Of a stretch of DNA of 64,000 bases, positions 21,334 through 32,463 are shown one piece after another. Below the pieces are notes generated by a model. The model made no database searches, had not been told where the DNA came from, and saw nothing but the letters and a program-made list of their open reading frames with translations. How positions within the stretch are numbered: the first letter of the stretch is position 1; each line of letters starts with the position of its first letter. A program made the position numbers and the translations under genes. The stretch is from Gari tellinella. Lineage: Eukaryota; Mollusca; Bivalvia; Cardiida; Psammobiidae. Location of the stretch: contig OV277870.1 in NCBI GenBank assembly GCA_922989275.2, positions 35,336,356 to 35,400,355 of the forward strand. The letters are read 5' to 3'.

Positions 21334-21423
21334 ATCAGTGGCAAACAGTTTGGAGTCTTATCAGGCGTTGAGTTCGCCTTTTCAGTGCCAACGGCGCAAA
21401 AAGGCAATTCCCAAAACTGTTTG
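21334..21423. repeat. Core hairpin with altered loop
   Basis: GCAAACAGTTTGGAGTCTTATC pairs at its outer end with CCAAAACTGTTTGAC. The inner loop contains CGCCTTTTCAGTGCC and CGGCGCAAAAAGGC, a different inner stem. Confidence 0.5.
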
Positions 21424-21792
21424 ACACTCATATCGGCATTACTTCATTCAAAAGTGCCCTAAAACTGACTTTATAAATATTGCAGACGACACTGTAAGAC
21501 TAAATGTATAATAACAGTGGATTGTTTCAGCTTGTTTACCGCCATTGTTTCGGTTCGGTGTTTTTCCAATTGCTTCGAAAGTGGTTGGCAAATATTTAAT
21601 GATAATTTGTTAAGTGCTTTCAGATATTTTTCATGATTGGGTATTGACTTTGTGTAAATAAATCTTTACCGTAAAATGTTATTGGCATTCTTAAAACGTA
21701 ATGTAATTAAACAAACTGTATTCTGTTCAACAAAATATGCGGTGATGACTTTATAGACTTGTTTAGTGTTGGGAGAAGACATGCACACAGGA
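21424..21792. other. Non-coding, nothing recognised
   Basis: AT-rich sequence without assignable features. Confidence 0.4.
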
Positions 21793-21822
21793 TACTGTGG
21801 AGTAGATGTTATTCTTTACCGT

Positions 21823-22368
21823 TTAAAGGGACTCGCAACCGGATTGTGTACTTGTCAAAATAAAATAAAATACTCAAATAAAAGCAAATTTGTGGCATTA
21901 TTTGGCTTCTGACATTAAAAAAATATGATCAGTCCAAAAAAAGTCTCAAGAATCGTCACCGAATCTTAGATTTTTAGATATTTTCCATCGTTTTTCTATA
22001 CCGACTAGTAGACGGTATAGTTGTTGTTGTTGCTTCTCTACACGGGCTCAGACATAACCCCGAGCCGAATTGTGAAGTTGTATGCACTTTCGATCGCTAC
22101 ACATTGAAATACGTTAAATCGATCCGAGATAAACGGATAGTTCCCTGGTCCATTGGTCTAAGCGGTTTCCCCTATTTTGCCTTCTGTCCGCCATTGCCGG
22201 GCCCCGGGTTCGAATCCCACCAGAGACCAATATATTTTTTTTATTGAAATACATTTTTTTAAACAGAATTTCTTATCTTAAACTAATTCTTTACCATTTA
22301 TATAAGCGTTTGACACATATTTACAAATCACTATTTTTATTGCACCATCTGGTTGCGAGTCGCTTTAA
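21823..22368. mobile_element. Element Q: TTAA-flanked element carrying a tRNA-like sequence
   Basis: TTAA, then AGGGACTCGCAACCGGAT at the left, and ATCTGGTTGCGAGTCGCT, then TTAA, at the right. The inverted repeat is 18 bp with two mismatches. The TTAA flanks suggest a piggyBac-type MITE. The interior holds a Pol III A/B-box pair at 22154-22217. Confidence 0.7.
22147..22229 (+). tRNA. tRNA-like sequence (probable pseudo-tRNA, class II length)
   Basis: An A-box match TGGTCTAAGCGG (22154-22165) and a perfect B-box GGTTCGAATCC (22207-22217) are spaced as in a tRNA of about 83 nt, the length of Leu/Ser tRNAs. The end GAGACC+A can partly pair with 5' GGTCCAT, but the acceptor has mismatches and the T stem pairs well for only three bases (GGG/CCC). 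I therefore read it as a tRNA-derived relic rather than a working tRNA, and cannot assign an anticodon. It sits inside element Q. Confidence 0.5.
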
Positions 22369-22614
22369 CTGTTTACTCCCTGAAACTTCAAATGAATAAT
22401 TCCAGTTTGGAATTTAGTCTAGTCCATGTTTTACTATATATTTAGGGCTGTTCTTACCAATGTATATGTCAAACAGTGCACAACCCTCACAAGAGGGCTC
22501 TTTCAGGAGTAAACTGATCTGGATTTGTACTGTTTGCTAAAGATAGATCTACTCTTCACTGGTAAACTGTTTGCAAAGGGCGCATATATGAGTGGCTAGG
22601 GTTTTACGAGTTAA
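22365..22614 (-). mobile_element. Family E MITE, 250 bp (TTAA class)
   Basis: TTAACTGTTTACTCCCTGA at the left and AGGGTTTTACGAGTTAA at the right. The core GTGCACAACCCTCACAAGAG / CTGATCTGGATTTGTACTG is eroded. It shares its left TTAA with the right end of element Q. Confidence 0.65.
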
Positions 22615-22660
22615 ACAAAATGTAATAGTATGTAAACTACCCTGCGTCTGATCTGGGTCC

Positions 22661-22764
22661 AAGGTTATAAAGAGTGATTTAGTTCTCAAGCATTTGATTG
22701 GTCAGATATGAGCCTCAAATGTTTGAGAACGACGTAAAACTCAACTCAAACGTTTTATAACCTT
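22661..22764. mobile_element. Element N: short inverted-repeat insert
   Basis: AAGGTTATAAA and TTTATAACCTT bound 104 bp. Inner arms are GTTCTCAAGCATTTGATTGG and CAAATGTTTGAGAAC. It splits the core of the surrounding family A copy. A related, eroded sequence with CAAGCGTTTGATTGGCTCAA is at about 54165-54245. Confidence 0.5.
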
Positions 22765-23008
22765 GGAGTCTGGAATTGGCTATGGGTTTAGTAGTATGAG
22801 AGCAAATGATTTTTGGGAAAATAATAACCCTTTTCCACAGTATATGTGCATGTACCTTTAACGATATTAAGTGCATTATGTAGGAACTAGAACAGGTATG
22901 CGATATTAAGGGGGTTAGAACGAACTATAGTCACTGTTAACTAAGATAGTCAACACGAAAGTAAGTAAAAAGAAAGAAAGAAAGAGATAAATATTGTCAA
23001 ATGGAGTG

Positions 23009-23065
23009 ACAGAGAGAGAGAGAGAGAGACAGAGAGACAGAGAGACAGAGACAGAGAGAGCGAGA
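23009..23065. repeat. (GA)n-rich microsatellite
   Basis: AGAGAGAGAGAG followed by ACAGAGAGACAG variants. It creates long Ser/Leu-rich chance frames on the minus strand. The rest of 22843-23622 holds nothing else I recognise. Confidence 0.85.
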
Positions 23066-23622
23066 TGTAATTGATTGACAAATTCAATCTGATAAATCGC
23101 ACAACTGCTGTGTGAAAAGAGGGCTGTATAAATCTGGTATTAAAATAATAACACACACACAGACTGATATGTAGGTATACAAGACACATAAACACATCAA
23201 GGGATTTTCGAAGTAACAGAAAGCCCCTGTAGATGCCTTTTTTAATTTACGAGGTATCTTGCATTAAAATGCCATTGGTAAGACAAGGTTGACATGAGTT
23301 TTATTTATAAGTCTATATTTCTATCTATAAATATCCTATGATAGGTAACATGGTATTCTAATTTATAGTATCCTATATTTCACGGAATAGCACGGTATAT
23401 GCTAATTATGACTACATTTTATATGACTCAGTTGTAAACTATGATGGTACTGATAAATAATAGTAAACTCTCCCTTTATGAGAAGTGCTTGTGTGTTTAA
23501 GGCACGTAGTGGCCTTCAGCAAGACTAAGGTAATGTAGAAAATTCCCCAAATGAATGTTTGCTTACCCTCACCCTACATGTACCTTAAGCTACCGCGTGT
23601 TATTAAAACCATCAATTAATCT

Positions 23623-23857
23623 TCCTGGGGACTGTCTTTCGAAACGGCGAACATGTACCACAAAAACGGTCTAAGTTCTGAGTCCTCCATTTAATCCTGT
23701 TTTATGACATCCCTTTGGAATTGTCTTGAAAATACGATTTCAATGAGATGTCACAAGACAGGATTAGATGGAGAAATAAATAATTTAGAATTGTAGAATC
23801 TGACTTACGACAACATTTATCATATATGTACGACGGTTTATAAGGCGGGACCCTGGT
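23623..23857. mobile_element. Family K palindromic MITE, diverged
   Basis: CCTGGGGACTGTCTTTCGAAAC at the left and ACGACGGTTTATAAGGCGGG then ACCCTGG at the right. Inner arms AATCCTGTTTTATGACATCC / GATGTCACAAGACAGGATTA match the copy at 49916-50148. Confidence 0.65.
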
Positions 23858-24340
23858 GGTCACTATCATTAAAACTATGTTCTGTTCTATGGACGTTTGA
23901 GATTAAAAGTTAGCAAGCTTGCTAAAATGTTAATCTATTAATGCATTGATTCTTAGCCTTTGATATGGCCAACCATGTATACCTTGTTGAGAAGTATCCC
24001 GATTGTCTACAGTGTAACCCTGTTTACCACACTCCTCAGTAATAGAGACAATGTTACCTTAAAACATTCGGGAAATTCAAATAGAGACATTCTAACCAGA
24101 GCAATAATTCAGTGTACTGACAGTATCCTGCAATACATACAATTATATTAACAATAAATGTAACACGTCAGCACGATTGTGGCTCAGTTACAACCAATAT
24201 GGATTAATTTCCGCGTTTGCATTAATTCCACGTGTGGTTAAATATCGCCTGCTTTAAATTTAAAAGTTTGCATTTGTTCTTTAAGGTCACTCACAAGTCT
24301 CTTTTAACAGTGAAGAAAAACGTCGATACGAAAGTCAAAC
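23858..24340. other. Non-coding, nothing recognised
   Basis: No supported feature. Confidence 0.35.
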
Positions 24341-24407
24341 AGTTCGAATCCCAATCAGACGCCGAGAAATTCAGCGTCTGATCAGAATCCAAACCGTTTG
24401 AAAATGG
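24341..24407. repeat. D-type core hairpin
   Basis: TTCGAATCCCAATCAGACGCC pairs with GCGTCTGATCAGAATCCAAAC. A family D-like end GAAGGGTTAA follows at 24431-24440. Confidence 0.65.
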
Positions 24408-25191
24408 TTTTGGATGTGCGCATGTCAATTGAAGGGTTAATCCAGAGGTGTGTTTAATGACTGAGTTGTGGAGACATTCTTTGATCAGAGAGACGTGACT
24501 AGGGTTTCGCTATGGAATTCTGCATATCATGGTGATATTAAATATTTAACACATAAAGTGACATGTTCATGATTTCTGTTATCACACACTCTGAGTCTGG
24601 GCAATATATAGAATACCGGAAATGACGCATTACTATCTGGATCTGTTCACAGTGAACGTAAGGCTTATCTTTGATTTACTCTTTATACATTATCAGGGTA
24701 TTAAACGCGCCCGTGTGTTATATTTTATATGGTGTAAATGCTTTAACATTACTAATGCAAATAGTTTGGTCCAAATCAGACACCAAGAAAACGTAGTAGC
24801 GTTTAAAAAGGATCCAAACCTATCTTCATTATGTTATTGCTGCAAGCATAAATAAGTTGCAGGTTTTAAGCACGAGAGGTTTTGGTTCGATCACGTCTTT
24901 TAGCGTTTAACTAATTAATGCATATCAACAATTGCAACATGGAACTATTTTGATAAAGTGTTTTGACACATTCAGTCTAATTAAACTAACTGATCCTGAT
25001 TATGATTCGAAAAGAATAAAAACAGTTAAAACCATATAGACTTGTCGCAAATCGTAAAGTGTCTAGGTACATGTATCCATTCAAAATTATATATAGAGAT
25101 CTACTATATTCATCGCATGCATTAAATGTTACTCTTTCGGCGCCAAATTATTCATGGGTTTTTACCCCTTTACCGCAATATTGTATAATGT
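24408..25191. other. Non-coding; one broken core
   Basis: TTTGGTCCAAATCAGACACC at about 24764 is half of a D-type core. Nothing else is assigned. Confidence 0.4.
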
Positions 25192-25444
25192 TTAACCCTT
25201 TCCCTTATAGAAGCGACTTTTAGCGCATTCATTTTATTCATCCGCTGAAGAAAATAGTTCCAAATCATACCGTAATGAATATGTGTCATATTTAATACTT
25301 TCCTTATTCTAGCAGTTAATAGCTTAAAGCAGGCTGAAAGTAAAGCAGAATGCGCCTTAGGGCGCATTCTGCTTTACTTTCAACCTGCTTTAAGTAGTCA
25401 CATATCTTCAGTACTAGAAACAATGCTATCAGGTAAAGGGTTAA
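25192..25444. mobile_element. Family B MITE, 253 bp, near consensus
   Basis: TTAACCCTTTCCCTTATAG at the left and TATCAGGTAAAGGGTTAA at the right, with TTAA on both sides. The centre is a near-perfect hairpin GGCTGAAAGTAAAGCAGAAT / ATTCTGCTTTACTTTCAACC around GCGCC/GGGCGC. No coding capacity. Confidence 0.88.
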
Positions 25445-25515
25445 ATATCGGTGTCTGCAAGATCATTTCAAAGTTAAATATAAGGTAGTATGACGTAAGA
25501 AATGTCGAAACGAGT

Positions 25516-25586
25516 GTTAACAGTTTGGATCCTGATCAGAAGTAACGTATAACGTGTCGTCTTATCAGGAACAAAACAGTTTGCAA
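25516..25586. repeat. D-type core hairpin
   Basis: AACAGTTTGGATCCTGATCAG pairs at its outer end with AAAACAGTTTGC; the loop is rearranged (AGTAACGTATAACGTGTCG). Confidence 0.6.
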
Positions 25587-26045
25587 AGTCGACTTAATGT
25601 GACATCGGTGGTGAAATATTTATATTACGTTTATACTTGTTTAGTCAAGTATTTGGCTGGAAATGTGACCATATGATGTAGAAAAATAAATCGTGCAAAA
25701 TGCTTGTTACATGTTTAGTTTAATAATATTTTATTGTTCAATTAGTTTACATATTCACACAAGCATCATGACGTGTAATGTGTTTAATATAAACAAAAGG
25801 GTTGGGCCACAAGTTATTGCAACATTAGATTCGGCCCATGTTACATGTACTCCCTATTTACAGACATTGCCTCGCAAATCGCCAGTAATATACAAAGAGC
25901 TTCCTGGTTTAATTTTGTCTTGCTGTTAACTGCTGCATAATTATATTCATAACCTATATTCAATAATCTTCTGTGATTTTTTCGTGGAAGAAAGGACCGA
26001 GGCGTTTCGATCAATACATGTTCTTTGTATTAAATTAAAACATCG
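25587..26045. other. Non-coding, nothing recognised
   Basis: Short frames only; no family assigned. Confidence 0.35.
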
Positions 26046-26262
26046 CTCTTACCTAATATTTCGTCATCTAAGGGCCTTTTCTCAAGAAAATCATGTCGAA
26101 ATGCATTTTATAGTTTTGTTTCATGCACTATGTAGCCATACAATTAATGATTATTTGATTTTATACTGAATGCAGGTAAACACTTGTTACGTGTTTTTCG
26201 ACATGCTTTTTTTTAAAAGGGCCTTAGAGGTCCAAATATATGATAAAGAATGTTTTCATTTA
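26046..26262. mobile_element. Family L foldback element, diverged
   Basis: TCATCTAAGGGCCTTTTCTC and AAAGGGCCTTAGAGGTCC pair. An inner arm CATGTCGAAATGC faces TTTTTCGACATGC. The downstream flank TTTCAATTCCTAGTTTTTGA is shared with the copy near 54863. Confidence 0.6.
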
Positions 26263-27883
26263 ATGCTGTTTCAATTCCTAGTTTTTGAATATGGCATTTT
26301 TTATTTTCATTGTAATACTTTGTAATGTTAGAAAATCTAATGTTATTTAGCTAATGGCGTCAGTGAGGCCAATAGTCACACCACTGGTATACAGAATGTG
26401 GTACACTGGACCCGACAGAAACCATAGAAAAGGCGGATATAAATGCTGTGTCCACATCATAAACCTCTTCACTCAATGCTTAACTCTCTGCACTGTCAGG
26501 TCCAACTTCACCGTCATTTACAAACGGTTTGGATCCTGATCATACGCCGAGTAACTGTTTGACACTGTCATCTATGCTTCTTCGGTCAAAACGCATACAA
26601 TTCAGATGACGGAGTTATATGGCAAGCAAATGATAGTCTGTAAGCAGACAGTGTTATAGCAGTGAAGGGGTTAACATCGCGGCTTGAAGAGATAAGGGCG
26701 TTTTATACTCATTATAATAATCTGAAGGGTTTGAGATTAAACTTGTAAATAAATATGCAAATAAGTGCAAGAACATTAGACCTCTTGTACATGAAGGCCC
26801 GCCTCTTAAGAATTATAAAAGGCGGCTTACTAAGTAAATACGTGTATGTCTCGCGCAAAGCGCGGTTTTATTGACTTTGATTATAGAATGGTATCTAAAA
26901 TTGGAGAAAACAACTTAATATTCTGTTCTTGATTAGTGCAATAGTCCATATCCATATTACTCATATAACATTTTTCTCAAATTACAATACAAAATTAATT
27001 TTATCGTTAGACGCAGCCTACAAATTAAAACAGACGGTCTCTTGTACATTAAGGGTGACTACCTGATCCTGGAGTAACATCGTTTGCTCCAAAATTGTCG
27101 CCTGCAATTTGATAGTGTTCATACCGAACAATAATAACACGACTGACAAACAGTTTGAATGTTGATCAGACACCGATTTTATTGGCGTCTGATCAAGATC
27201 CAAAGCGTCTGAAATGCTAGTCAAGCCAGACATATGCTGATAAGGGTTATCTAGGTGGCGAGAAGAAGGAGAAAGGGTCAGTGGCGTTCTAGTCTACAGT
27301 CCTCTATATAGATAATGGTAGTTTTGATTTGGGATTAAGAGAGGGAAGTTGTAAAAGGTAGGAGAAAAAGTAGCATTAACCAAATTATGCATTAATATGG
27401 CAGGGAACTCTCCCTGATGTCTTGCTTGAAGAGCTCATTTTAGATACACTGCAATGTTTGTCCATACAGAAAAACATATTCTATCATGACACGCGTCTTG
27501 ATCACTATAAAAATAGAACAAGCTCATCGTGGTATACCTGAGACGTTTTACAACGCTCTTCCCTATCCCGCTCCTCCCACGGTTAAATGACGTGACGTGT
27601 TACGTAAAGACTGTATACTTTTAAATACTCATGTTTCTCTAATTTCCCAAATTTTCGGTCTTGTTTCATGTTACGTATGTTCGATGCCAGATAGTGGGTC
27701 GGTAAATGTGTATTGTGTGTGCGAATTCTCTGTTGTACGTAAATTTGCTGTTGGGTGTTAGATTCTAATAAAAGCCGCGGGGGAAGTTATTCGGTCGAAA
27801 AACTGTATCTGCTGAGGAAATAAGTATGGAATGTTTGATTTCCTTTCTAATTAATTTCTTTAAATCTGGTCATGTTAGAATCG
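26263..27883. other. Non-coding with eroded core hairpins
   Basis: D-type remnants occur at about 26523-26575 (TTTGGATCCTGATCATACGCC) and 27147-27212 (TTTGAATGTTGATCAGACACC / GCGTCTGATCAAGATCCAAA). No gene is supported. Confidence 0.4.
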
Positions 27884-28050
27884 AAATAATCTATGTTCTA
27901 CCGTTGTGAAACGGTATTTTACAACGGCTGGTCGTTGTGATGTGCAGGAATTGACCACTCAGGCCTTCGGCCTGCGTGGCTAATTCCTGCGCATCACAAC
28001 TCCCAACCGTTGTAAAATACCGTTTTACAACGGTAGAGCATAGATTATTT
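27884..28050. mobile_element. Element J: long near-perfect foldback
   Basis: The arms run from AATAATCTATGTTCTACCG to the mirrored CGGTAGAGCATAGATTATT. Inside are ACGGTATTTTACAACGG / CCGTTGTAAAATACCGT, GTTGTGATGTGCAGGAATT / AATTCCTGCGCATCACAAC and the centre CAGGCCTTCGGCCTG. Almost the whole 167 bp folds on itself with a tiny loop. No other copy is in the window. Confidence 0.75.
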
Positions 28051-28204
28051 CTTAAGTTTAACCTTTCGGCGCCAAATTAATCGTGATGTGTTTTTTTTAC
28101 CTTTACACCGGGATTATATCGTCTGCTTCAATTTTTAGTCTGCAAGCTCGTTTCAAAGTTAGATTTAAGGTAATATGACTTAAGAAATACTGATACGAAT
28201 ATAA

Positions 28205-28375
28205 TATGATATATGCGTCACGCTGCGTCTGATCTGGTTCCAAACTATTTCCTAAGTCGATTTTATGCGACTTTGTAGATGAAAAGGTTAATATGATATA
28301 GCAAACAGTGTAGATCCTGATATAAAGCTGCGTAACCGGGCGTCTAATTAGGGAGTTCACTGTTTGTCTAAGTCC
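28205..28375. repeat. Two degenerate core hairpins
   Basis: GCTGCGTCTGATCTGGTTCC at about 28212 is a right arm only. At 28301-28372, GCAAACAGTGTAGATCCTGAT pairs with GGAGTTCACTGTTTGTC at the outer stem. Confidence 0.5.
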
Positions 28376-28707
28376 ATTTTAGTTGATACACTGAATTGGC
28401 TAAATAAAACAAATGGAAACGCATATAAATGATAGAATTTCTCGAAAATGTTAGCATTGTTTTAACATGTAATCTGATTATTAAACAACTTGGAGCCAGA
28501 TCGGAAGTCGGGTTATAATGGACGTAATTGTTTAGCATAAACGGTTTTATTTTCTCAACATCCCACAATGGCGATTGTTCCGTTCATTTTAGTTGATACA
28601 TTTGCTACTTATATGTTAAAACGTTATTGTTTCCAGTTTAAACGAAAAGTAATACAAAACGCAAAACAATGATAAATGGTAGGTTCTTGACAATATTCAC
28701 GTGTTAT

Positions 28708-28933
28708 TAAATCTTTGCATGTTGGGTAAAATTTTCGTCTGCAGCAATTGTTGTCTGCTACTATTCTAGACAAATAATTTTTCAATATTTTCTTTTAAAT
28801 TCAGAGTCAGAATGGCAAACAGTTTGGGTCCTGATGAGACGCCGCGTTACGCGGCATCTCATCTCGATCCAAACTGTTTGCAAATGTTATCACTGTGGCA
28901 GATATATCCGCCGCTAGCATGGTAAGAGTTAAA
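28708..28933. mobile_element. Family D MITE
   Basis: The core TTTGGGTCCTGATGAGACGCC / GGCATCTCATCTCGATCCAAAC (28817-28882) surrounds GCGTTACGC. TTTTCGTCTGCAGCAATTG upstream and GCATGGTAAGAGTTAAAG downstream are family D flanks; the left terminus is uncertain. Confidence 0.7.
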
Positions 28934-29342
28934 GCATAGACAATCTTAGTGGTAAACATTTTAGAGCCCGATCATGCGCCAAAAAACGTCTCGGCCTCTG
29001 GTGCTTCAAATACTGTTATCTACAATATCTTTCTAAGTTAGTTTTAAAGCAGTATGGCTGATATGGATCGAAACTGTAATTAGCTTATGAAGCGAGGGAC
29101 ATTCAAGAAATGAATATACCTAAGTTCATTTAACGTTATAGTTGATCTGTTCTACAGTGAAACTTGTATTAAGCAAGCATCTAACCACAGGTGACAGTCT
29201 AATGCTTGACAACAGTAATGCAGAAATGTCCTATTTGTCCGTGCTGCACTACTTTTGCCATGCATTTAAGCGGTCCATAAATATCGGAAAGCTTAATCAT
29301 TTAGTGTCGTATAATGCAAGTTAAACTGCACAGTCATGCAGC

Positions 29343-29594
29343 TACAGTGGAAAAACGTTATTCGTGTCTGTTTAAACTCAAACGAGTTGCAAACGAAAAA
29401 CACTAAAATGTAGAAAATGTAAGTGTTTAGGAATTCCTGACGCTTTTTATTTAATCTTAGTGGTAAACAGTTTGGAGCCTAAACAGATGCCGGGTTACCC
29501 GACGTCTGGTATTGCTCTAAACTATTTGCAATGGAAAACAAAAGCTTAAGAGTAAACGCGTGTATTGGGAAAGAATGACGCCTTTCCCACTGTA
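29343..29594 (+). mobile_element. Family A MITE
   Basis: TACAGTGGAAAAACGTTATTC at the left and ACGCCTTTCCCACTGTA at the right. The core TTTGGAGCCTAAACAGATGCC / GACGTCTGGTATTGCTCTAAAC is moderately eroded. Confidence 0.8.
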
Positions 29595-30275
29595 TATCTA
29601 ATATCATTGATTCTGATCACATAATTAAGCAACTAACCATGCCTTACCCAACAGCCTACCGCTATTGAGCCTTAATATATCCTTTAGTATATTTACGGAT
29701 TTAATCGAATTTGCTTTCGTGTTTAATTTTGTGTAAGTAAGAGGATTATAAACCATTAAGGCTGATTTCACATTCGTGTGACCTAAGTAAATTAACGGAG
29801 AATTAATGTGAGAAAACATTCTAAAATTGCAAACATTCAGTGTCTTGCACAAGGTTAATATTTCTTGCATCAATATCATGATAGTTATTCCCCTTTTACA
29901 CATGTCTTTCCCTATATATAACCTTTCCTATAAGTTACTTTTCTTATACTGAAGCTTTTCAAATAAACTTTTATTATTGGAAATGGTTCGTAACTATTAC
30001 ACTAGTACCATGAGAGATATTCCCCTTATCTACATGTACACTATATTTTCCGGCAGATAACCTATGCTGAAGCTTTTCATTTTGGCTATTACTCTTATTC
30101 GACTGATACTTGCTGTCAGGTGATACATGTACATGTGCTCCGAAGAACACCCTTCAAATTCATTAAATTGTATTTATGCTGGTCAAAAGCAGAAATTGAA
30201 ATAACAGGAAGCAGGCGCAGTTGGCATGCTAGAACTTTCGTTATACTGATTTGTCTTATAAAGTTAAGTAACACA
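29595..30275. other. Non-coding, nothing recognised
   Basis: No supported feature. A minus-strand frame over 29625-29903 has no recognised family. Confidence 0.35.
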
Positions 30276-30490
30276 TTAACCTTATCGACGAGTATAATGT
30301 CATTTACAAACAGTGTATCTTTAAGGAGTACGTTTTTTCGATACAAAACAATTTTGACTTCTAAAGAAACCATCTGATCAGGATATGCACTGTTTGTCAT
30401 TTTCCAATATATTGAAGAAAACAACCATATACATGTAAATTTTTAGTCATAAATGGACTATGCCTAATTTGAAATTGTAATTGTTCACTA
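30276..30490. mobile_element. Family E MITE, diverged
   Basis: TTAACCTTATCGACGAG at the left, an AAACAGTGTATCTTTAAGG / ATGCACTGTTTGTC stem, then AAACAACCATATACATG and CATAAATGGACTATGCC. These follow the family E order. Confidence 0.55.
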
Positions 30491-31075
30491 AAATAAAAGA
30501 AGGACTGCTGAAAACCAGTTCAATTCAGCAGTTCAACATGGATTTATTATAGACATGACTATGTTTGTACATAGACAAATGCTGTTTTAAACCCTCCTCT
30601 GGTAGTTTATCGTTCACTAGATAATTTATCATTTGTCGCCTCTTTAATTTGTAATTTTAACTAGTTTTATCGAAGAAACAACAATACGAGTGTAAATCAG
30701 TTTGGATAGCCAGACGCCGATTTTTGCTGATCAGGACCCTAATTATTTGCAAATATCATTACACTCGGGTTAAGGCTGTGCAATGGCTTAATATCACAGT
30801 CTACGTATGGGGGAAAGTGTTTGCTTTCAAATGTAATTCTGATGATAAAGTCGACCATATCAATATAGAAAAGGATTTGTTGATTCTTGTACGTTTGTTG
30901 AAAGAAACTTTTATAAAACGCTTTCCTGCTTTGTTTAGGAAAATGTAATCCAAACACTTCTTATCAATACTTTTGATAGCATTGTATAGGCAGCCTTGCA
31001 GACGTTGAAATTGAGAGTACATGTAGATTGTACACGAGTAATTTTGGACCATCCACTGCTATGCTATTATAGACA
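30491..31075. other. Non-coding, one eroded core
   Basis: AATCAGTTTGGATAGCCAGACG at about 30693 is a D-type remnant. Nothing else is assigned. Confidence 0.4.
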
Positions 31076-31537
31076 TACAGTGCTCCCTCAATACAACGGC
31101 CCTCCGGACAACGATTCCTCCAAACAACAATTATTTCCGCTGTTCCCATAACAAGCCAGTTATGTCTAACGCTTTCCCTGTTGCAATAATGTCTGCAAAT
31201 TTATTACCAACAGTGATTTGATTATGGCATAATATGTGGTAGATTTACTTATGTTTAAAGATGATGTACTTGTGTACTAGTCTGAATAAAATATATTCTT
31301 TTCTGTTCTGCTCATGAAATTGTTAACATTGTCGTTCACCGTCTTTTCTAAAAGTTACGCATGGGACATCTGGACAGAAGAAACATAAGACGAGTGACAA
31401 ACAGTTTGAACCCATATAAGACTATTTGCAAATTAACTCTTAGGGTACAAATCTTCCCTCCCATTTACAACTCCATCAGAATAACATGCACAATATTTAT
31501 CTCACATTGAGTATTGTTGTAGAGAGGGATGACTGTA
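31076..31537. mobile_element. Family F MITE, 462 bp
   Basis: TACAGTGCTCCCTCAATACAA at the left and TTGTAGAGAGGGATGACTGTA at the right. It shares GACGAGTGACAAACAGTTTG and other blocks with the 324-bp copies, and carries an extra stretch of about 130 bp near 31200-31330. Confidence 0.75.
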
Positions 31538-31669
31538 TCTTGAAATGTCAAATTGATTTGACTTCTGTAGATATCTTTTTTTGAATGCCTAACCCGAATT
31601 TGCAGGCAGAAACTCTTAAGATAATGTTAGTTGAGTAAAATGGTCGGCTATCGGATACATGATTGGAAA

Positions 31670-31893
31670 TACAGTGGAGTCTGAGACGTTATTCTTTCCC
31701 AATAAACGCGGTTACGCTAAATCTGTTATTGTCATTGCAAACCCGGCGTCTGATCATGCTCAAAACTGTTTGCCGCAAAGATTAAGATGAATAGTCAGAA
31801 TCTTCGAAAAATCGTCTATTTCTACGTTTTATTGTGACGCGTTTGCGTATCGATTATGTTTAAACAGGGAAGAAAAACGTCTCCTCCACGGTA
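31670..31893 (-). mobile_element. Family A MITE with half of the core deleted
   Basis: TACAGTGGAGTCTGAGACGTT at the left and ACGTCTCCTCCACGGTA at the right. The left arm of the palindrome is missing: GCAAACCCGGCGTCTGATC continues directly into the right arm. Confidence 0.8.
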
Positions 31894-32463
31894 CCATTGA
31901 ACTGGTGCAGATGTCTCAGATATTAAAATTACACATGTTATTAAATAAGCTAGAGCAACCTGACCGTTTTATTTTATTGACAAGCGTATGTACGCACAGT
32001 TTTGGAGTACAACTAATTTTAAATTGTTTGCTTGTTGGCGGATGTTGTAATAAATTGAGGCGTATATTGGACATGTTTATGTTGCGTTTAAGAACAAAAC
32101 TGCACATACCAAATAACTGAAACTACCTTGATTTTGATATATACATGAATTGCGTTGCAATATTTAACCCTTACAGTGTTTTTTGATTTCCACTATAATA
32201 TTATATACACTCGATTTTAAGGCCACTTAGATGACTCCAAACAAATTCAATCCTGATCAAAGCATCATCTTGAAATAGACGACTGGTTTGGTTCTACTTT
32301 GATTGTGAATTTCACAAACCTGGTATTTCCAGAAGTGACATAATGTATGATGTACAGTTTAGATAGCTTTTGATACTTGTGAAGAGTATTTAATAAATCT
32401 CACTCTGTAGTAATAACACCAACGGTGTATACCCTAAACGACACTGGCTTTATCTAAACGTGT
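31894..32463. other. Non-coding, nothing recognised
   Basis: No supported feature. Confidence 0.35.

Larger units (their letters stand above)
21793..22842 (+). mobile_element. Family A MITE opened by nested insertions
   Basis: The left end TACTGTGGAGTAGATGTTATT runs to CCGTTTAA at 21826. The rest resumes after 22610 with AAACAAAATGTAATAG, then CCTGCGTCTGATCTGGGTCC, and ends ATGATTTTTGGGAAAATAATAA plus TTTCCACAGTA. In between lie elements Q and E (joined at a shared TTAA) and, inside the core, element N. A normal copy has CCGTTTAAACG at the break, so the TTAA of family A itself was the target. Confidence 0.6.

Noticed and set aside
22147..22229. Functional tRNA gene
   Set aside because: The acceptor stem and T stem have several mismatches and no anticodon arm can be placed with confidence, so it is listed as tRNA-like only.
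22950..23195. 81-codon minus-strand Ser/Leu-rich frame
   Set aside because: It is mostly a translation of the (GA)n repeat.
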